From the NCBI RefSeq assembly GCF_002797855.1, contig NZ_PGFB01000004.1:310001-374000 (forward strand): 64,000 bases of DNA, given 5' to 3'. The position numbers were made by a program, and so were the translations under genes. Origin of the DNA: Compostimonas suwonensis (GTDB taxonomy: Bacteria > Actinomycetota > Actinomycetes > Actinomycetales > Microbacteriaceae). Positions 60,636 through 64,000 of the stretch are shown here, piece after piece. Under the pieces are notes generated by a model. The model was not told the origin of the DNA, did no database searches, and worked only from the letters and a program-made list of their open reading frames with translations. Each line of letters opens with the position of its first letter. Position 1 is the first letter of the stretch.

Positions 60636-61493
60636 CTAGCCGACGAGCTCCGCGACCACCGCCGGCAGCGCCTCCGCGATGTCGAGCGCAGCCACCGGAC
60701 CACCCGGGCACGCACGCTCCGCCGCCCGGCCGTGCAGCACGACCGCGGTCGCCGCGAGCTGCGCGAGCGCACCGGCATCCGATTCGATCGCCTCGGAATG
60801 GGTCGCGAGCAGCGCACCGAGGATGCCGCCGAGCACGTCCCCGGAGCCGGCCGTCGCGAGCCACGCCGGGCCCGCGCTCACGAGCAGATACCGCCCCGAG
60901 CGCGCATCGGCGACGTGGGTCGTGCTCCCTTTGAGCAGCACCGTGACCTCGAGCGCGCGCGACGCCTCGACCGCCCAGCGCGCGGGGTCGCCCGAGATCG
61001 CCTCCACGGTGACATCACGTCCGTGATCGCCGAGCAGGCGCGCGAGCTCCCGATAGTGCGGAGTCACCACCACGGGCGCGGATGCCGCACCCACCAGATC
61101 GAGGGCACCGGCATCCAGCACGGCCGGCCGGCCCTGCGCGAGCACCCGTTCGAGCTGCGCGGTCACCTGCTCGTCGGGTCGCGGCGTCGCCATCCCCGAG
61201 CCCAGGAGCCAGGCCTGCACACGCCCGTCCACGGTCACGGCCTCCGGGCGTCGGGCGAGCACGAGGCCGGTCGGACGCTCCGGACCGAGATACCGCACCA
61301 TGCCCAGCCCGGTGCGCACGGCCGCCTCGACGCCGAGCACCGCCGCACCCGGATACTCGGTCGAACCGGTCATCACACCGAGCACGCCTCGCGAGTACTT
61401 GTCGTCGCTGTCGGCGGGCACGGCGATCCACGCGCGGGCGTCGTCCACGCCGAACGCCGACCAGAGCGCGGGCGCTTCGGATTCTGGAGTCAT
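60636..61493 (-). CDS. nnrD: ADP-dependent NAD(P)H-hydrate dehydratase
   Basis: A 285-residue ribokinase-fold repair enzyme that dehydrates damaged NAD(P)H (the hydrate). The N-terminal KYSRGVLGVMTGSTEYPGAA and active-site TAGSGDVLGGILGALLA motifs identify the family. Only the NnrD half is present, without the NnrE epimerase domain. TATCGT lies 6 nt before the ATG at 61493 with GAAGG next to it, so a leaderless start is likely. Confidence 0.92.
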   Translation of the reverse strand: MTPESEAPALWSAFGVDDARAWIAVPADSDDKYSRGVLGVMTGSTEYPGAAVLGVEAAVRTGLGMVRYLGPERPTGLVLARRPEAVTVDGRVQAWLLGSGMATPRPDEQVTAQLERVLAQGRPAVLDAGALDLVGAASAPVVVTPHYRELARLLGDHGRDVTVEAISGDPARWAVEASRALEVTVLLKGSTTHVADARSGRYLLVSAGPAWLATAGSGDVLGGILGALLATHSEAIESDAGALAQLAATAVVLHGRAAERACPGGPVAALDIAEALPAVVAELVG

Positions 61494-61891
61494 GCCTTCA
61501 CGATAGGCACTCCGCCGCCCGAACGCACGGATGCCACGAACACCGCGGACGCCGCGAGCGGGGGCTATTCGGCAGGCGGGCAGGTCTGCGACCGGCAGGT
61601 CGACGAAGATCATGGTCGGCACCGCTTTCGCATCCGCACGGCGACCCCACCGGACGAATGCCGTCGCCGACCCGATGGGAGAGGCCATCGACTCGGCCTG
61701 CGCGAACGCTCCGCCGGGCAGCAGCGGGCGACGCATCGGGCACCCTGCAGAAACACCCCGTGCAGGAATAGCCGCCGGCATCCACTCGGTTGCAGTTGAA
61801 TGGGCTCGCGCGCCTGGCACGACCCCCCGGTTCGCACGACCCGCCAGAGCCCGCCAGACCCCGCCGGACCCCGACCGAAAGCCCCCGCTCA
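61494..61891. other. Gap upstream of nnrD and the OYE gene
   Basis: A 398-bp divergent gap. It holds the nnrD promoter at its left end, a short VOC-like coding remnant (61575-61613), and a Cys/Pro/Arg-rich GC stretch near 61800-61880. I can support no complete gene in it. Confidence 0.6.
61575..61613 (-). pseudogene. Short remnant resembling a VOC/glyoxalase N-terminus
   Basis: ATG at 61613 on the minus strand reads MIFVDLPVADLPA, the usual opening of VOC/glyoxalase proteins, then loses similarity at CRIAPARG. It continues in the nnrD frame but no full domain is present. Only 13 residues, so chance is possible. Confidence 0.25.
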
Positions 61892-62980
61892 ATGACTGCT
61901 CCGAGCCAGCTGTTCACCCCCCTGACGATCCGCGGCACCACCTTCCGCAACCGGCTGTGGGCGCCGCCGATGTGCCAGTACTCGGTGCTCGATCGCGACG
62001 GCGTGCCCACGGACTGGCATCTGATGCACCTCGGTTCGATCGCCTCGGGCGGCGCGGGGCTCGTGATCGCGGAGGCGACCGGCATCAGCCCGGAAGGCCG
62101 CATCTCGCCCCACGACACGGGCCTCTGGAACGACGAGCAGGTCGAGGCCTGGTCGAGGATCACCGCGTTCATCCGCTCGCAGGGCGCCGTCGCGGGCGTG
62201 CAGCTCGGCCACGCGGGGCGCAAGGCCTCCACCTGGCCGGTCTGGGGCTCCGACGGCCGCACCGGCACCGTGCCGGAGGAGGACGGCGGATGGCAGACGG
62301 TCGGCCCCTCCGCGATCCCCTACGACGGCTTCGCGGCACCCCTCGCGCTCACCGTCGAGCAGATCCGGGGCATCGTCGACGACTTCGCCGCGGCCGCCCG
62401 TCGTGCGGTCGAGGCCGGCTTCGAGCTCGTCGAGCTGCACGGAGCGCACGGCTACCTCATCCACCAGTTCCTCTCGCCGCTGAGCAACCAGCGCGACGAC
62501 GAGTACGGCGGCAGCCTCGAGAACCGGGCCCGACTGCTCCTCGAGGTCGTGCGGGCGGTGCGCGCGGCCGTGGGCGAGGAGCTGCCCGTCTTCGTGAGGC
62601 TGTCGGCGACCGACTGGACGGAGGGCGGCCTCGGCGAGCAGGAGACCGCGGTCGTCGCGGGCTGGGCCCGGGCGGCCGGCGCCGACTTCTTCGACATCTC
62701 GACGGGTGGCAACGTCACCGCGAGGATCCCCCTCGGCCCGGGCTACCAGGTCTCCTACGCCGAGTACGTGAAAGACAACGGCGGCGTCGAGGTGAGCGCC
62801 GTCGGGCTCCTCACGACCGCCCGGGAGGCGGAGGACGTCGTCGCGAGCGGCAGGGCCGACGCCGTCATGATGGGCCGGGAGCTGCTGCGCGACCCGCGGT
62901 TCCCGCTGCGGGCCGCACGCGAGCTCGGCGCCGACATCGACTACTGGCCGGGGCAGTACCTGCGCGCGCGCCTGGCCTGA
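61892..62980 (+). CDS. Old yellow enzyme-type NADH:flavin oxidoreductase (YqjM-like)
   Basis: A 362-residue FMN-dependent TIM-barrel ene-reductase. The short N-terminus with Cys in WAPPMCQYSV is typical of the thermophilic-like YqjM class, and HGAHGYLIHQFLSPLSNQR carries the substrate-binding His pair. It reduces activated C=C bonds with NAD(P)H. The ATG at 61892 gives the normal N-terminus; the upstream in-frame extension is non-coding in character. Confidence 0.93.
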   Translation: MTAPSQLFTPLTIRGTTFRNRLWAPPMCQYSVLDRDGVPTDWHLMHLGSIASGGAGLVIAEATGISPEGRISPHDTGLWNDEQVEAWSRITAFIRSQGAVAGVQLGHAGRKASTWPVWGSDGRTGTVPEEDGGWQTVGPSAIPYDGFAAPLALTVEQIRGIVDDFAAAARRAVEAGFELVELHGAHGYLIHQFLSPLSNQRDDEYGGSLENRARLLLEVVRAVRAAVGEELPVFVRLSATDWTEGGLGEQETAVVAGWARAAGADFFDISTGGNVTARIPLGPGYQVSYAEYVKDNGGVEVSAVGLLTTAREAEDVVASGRADAVMMGRELLRDPRFPLRAARELGADIDYWPGQYLRARLA

Positions 62981-63026
62981 CCGGATCGCCTGCCGGCCGG
63001 GCCCTCCGAGTCGGCCGCGCGCCGCG

Positions 63027-63074
63027 CCATCAGTTGGCCGCGCGATCCCGCCATCAGTTGGCCGCGCGATCCCG
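63027..63074. repeat. 24-bp tandem duplication at the CNNM gene 3' end
   Basis: CCATCAGTTGGCCGCGCGAT plus CCCG at 63027-63050 is repeated at 63051-63074. The second copy contains the stop codon (63054-63056) and the last codons. The first copy lies beyond the stop. Confidence 0.9.
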
Positions 63075-64000
63075 CCGGGTGGCGTCGCGCACCTCGCCGA
63101 CGAGCTCCTCGATGATGTCCTCGAGGAAGAGCACTCCGCGGGTCGCCCCCGTCTCGTCGAACGACCGCGCGAGGTGCACACCCGTGCGGCGCATGGTCGC
63201 GAGGGCGTCCTCGAGGTCGGTGTTCTCGTAGATGGAGACGATCTGGCGGATGCGCTTGGCGGGCACCGGATGATCCGACTCCCCGTTCTCCAGGTCGATG
63301 ACGTCTTTCAGGTGCAGGTAGCCGCTGGGCTCCCCCTCGGCGTCCATGATCACGTACCGCGAGAAGCCGTGGCGTGCCACCGCGCGCTCGACGTCGGCCG
63401 GGGTGGCGCCCTCGGGCAGGCTCACGAGGCTGTCGGTCGCGATCGCGACATCCTTCACCTTCTTGGTCGTGAACTCGAACGTCGCCTTGAGCGCGCCCGT
63501 GGAGTCCTGCAGCAGGCCCTCGCGCGTCGACTGGGAGACGATCGTCGCGACCTCGTCGAGCGTGAAGGTGCTGTTGGCCTCGTTCTTGGGCTCGACCCGG
63601 AAGAGCCGCAGCACGCCGTTGGCCGAGGCGTTGAGCGCCACGATGATCGGGCGGAAGACGCGGGCGAAGAACACGAGCGGCGGCGCCAGCAGCAGCACGG
63701 CGCGGTCGGGGACCGAGAACGACAGGTTCTTGGGCACCATCTCGCCGAAGACCACGTGCAGATAGGAGACGATCACGAGCGCGATGATGAAGGCGATCGT
63801 CGCGATGACCTCCTCAGACCAGCCGGTGAGGCCGAGCGGGATCTCGAGCAGGTGGTGGATGGCCGGCTCGGAGACGTTCAGGATGAGCAGCGAGCAGATC
63901 GTGATGCCGAGCTGGGTCGTCGCGAGCATGAGCGTCGCGTGCTCCATCGCGAAGAGCGCCGTCTTGGCGCTGCGCCTGCCCTGATCGGCGAGCGGCTCGA
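63054..64000 (-). CDS. CNNM/CBS-domain protein (HlyC/CorC family), C-terminal part
   Basis: At least 315 residues; the start lies beyond the window. Visible are the end of the CNNM (DUF21) membrane domain with GRRSAKTALFAMEHATLML and SYLHVVFGEMVPKNLSF, two CBS domains (about from DVAIATDSLVSLPEG to DALATMRRTGVHLARSF), and the short tail RRDRAAN. Members are linked to Mg/Co efflux or to ion homeostasis, binding nucleotides at the CBS pair. No CorC_HlyC C-terminal domain is evident. Confidence 0.9.
   Translation of the reverse strand, partial: EPLADQGRRSAKTALFAMEHATLMLATTQLGITICSLLILNVSEPAIHHLLEIPLGLTGWSEEVIATIAFIIALVIVSYLHVVFGEMVPKNLSFSVPDRAVLLLAPPLVFFARVFRPIIVALNASANGVLRLFRVEPKNEANSTFTLDEVATIVSQSTREGLLQDSTGALKATFEFTTKKVKDVAIATDSLVSLPEGATPADVERAVARHGFSRYVIMDAEGEPSGYLHLKDVIDLENGESDHPVPAKRIRQIVSIYENTDLEDALATMRRTGVHLARSFDETGATRGVLFLEDIIEELVGEVRDATRRDRAAN

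Overview
The window is chromosomal DNA of a high-G+C (about 70%) actinobacterium. Gene order (argS, an LmeA-like gene, lysA, hom, thrC, thrB, rho, prfA), DtxR/IdeR-type iron boxes, frequent 4-bp ATGA/GTGA start-stop overlaps and many apparently leaderless starts all fit Microbacteriaceae (Actinomycetota). The genus cannot be fixed from this sequence. Coding density is very high. I see no prophage, insertion sequence, CRISPR array or rRNA operon.

Layout. 1-2.7 kb: end of a DrrA/DrrB-type drug exporter and a long TetR regulator. 2.8-17 kb: prmC, then a cysK-cysE pair, then on the minus strand argS, LmeA-like, lysA, hom, thrC, thrB, rho and prfA. 17-22 kb: a lipoprotein, a transglutaminase-like protein, tRNA-Arg(CCG), an alpha/beta hydrolase, a ferritin-VIT1 fusion and a class I amidotransferase hydrolase. 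22-27 kb: TPM-domain protein plus PspA, an NADP-binding protein and an arginase-like protein. 27-30.5 kb: a tightly packed cassette of enoyl-CoA hydratase-like protein, pyridine nucleotide-disulfide oxidoreductase, small HExxH membrane protein and SDR. 30.5-37.3 kb: an iron-siderophore uptake locus on the minus strand under two IdeR-like boxes. 37.4-50 kb: amidase, a YtrA-type regulator with its ABC exporter, an SMR pump with a TetR regulator, acetyltransferase, ung, peptidase S51-like protein, K+ channel with an SDR, acyltransferase, and a PadR-MFS pair. 50-53 kb: metY and metX. 53-56.4 kb: a histidine kinase, membrane protein and LuxR response regulator set. 56.4-64 kb: MFS, thiamine-binding-type protein, GT87-like glycosyltransferase, YceI, NnrD, an OYE-type reductase and a truncated CBS/CNNM protein.

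Metabolic logic. LysA, Hom, ThrC and ThrB make lysine and threonine from the aspartate pathway. Homoserine from Hom feeds MetX (O-acetylhomoserine) and MetY (homocysteine). CysE and CysK make cysteine. The window therefore carries much of sulfur-amino-acid and aspartate-family synthesis.

The most unusual signal is not a gene. Five copies of an imperfect palindrome, each exactly 83 bp, lie 15-58 nt downstream of stop codons (5440, 19840, 39636, 47826, 51705). All have arms starting CTCAAAACGACGG and a related 47-nt centre. One copy shows two compensatory base-pair changes, and one has its right arm amplified as a 17-bp tandem array. I do not recognise this family. It looks like a dispersed, structure-conserved 3'-end element (terminator, 3' stabiliser or REP-like non-autonomous repeat). 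Other notable points are a divergent leaderless promoter with superimposed -10 boxes, operators placed over promoter elements, a Q/N/R-rich insert in Rho, and an over-represented GGATGCC/GGCATCC word.
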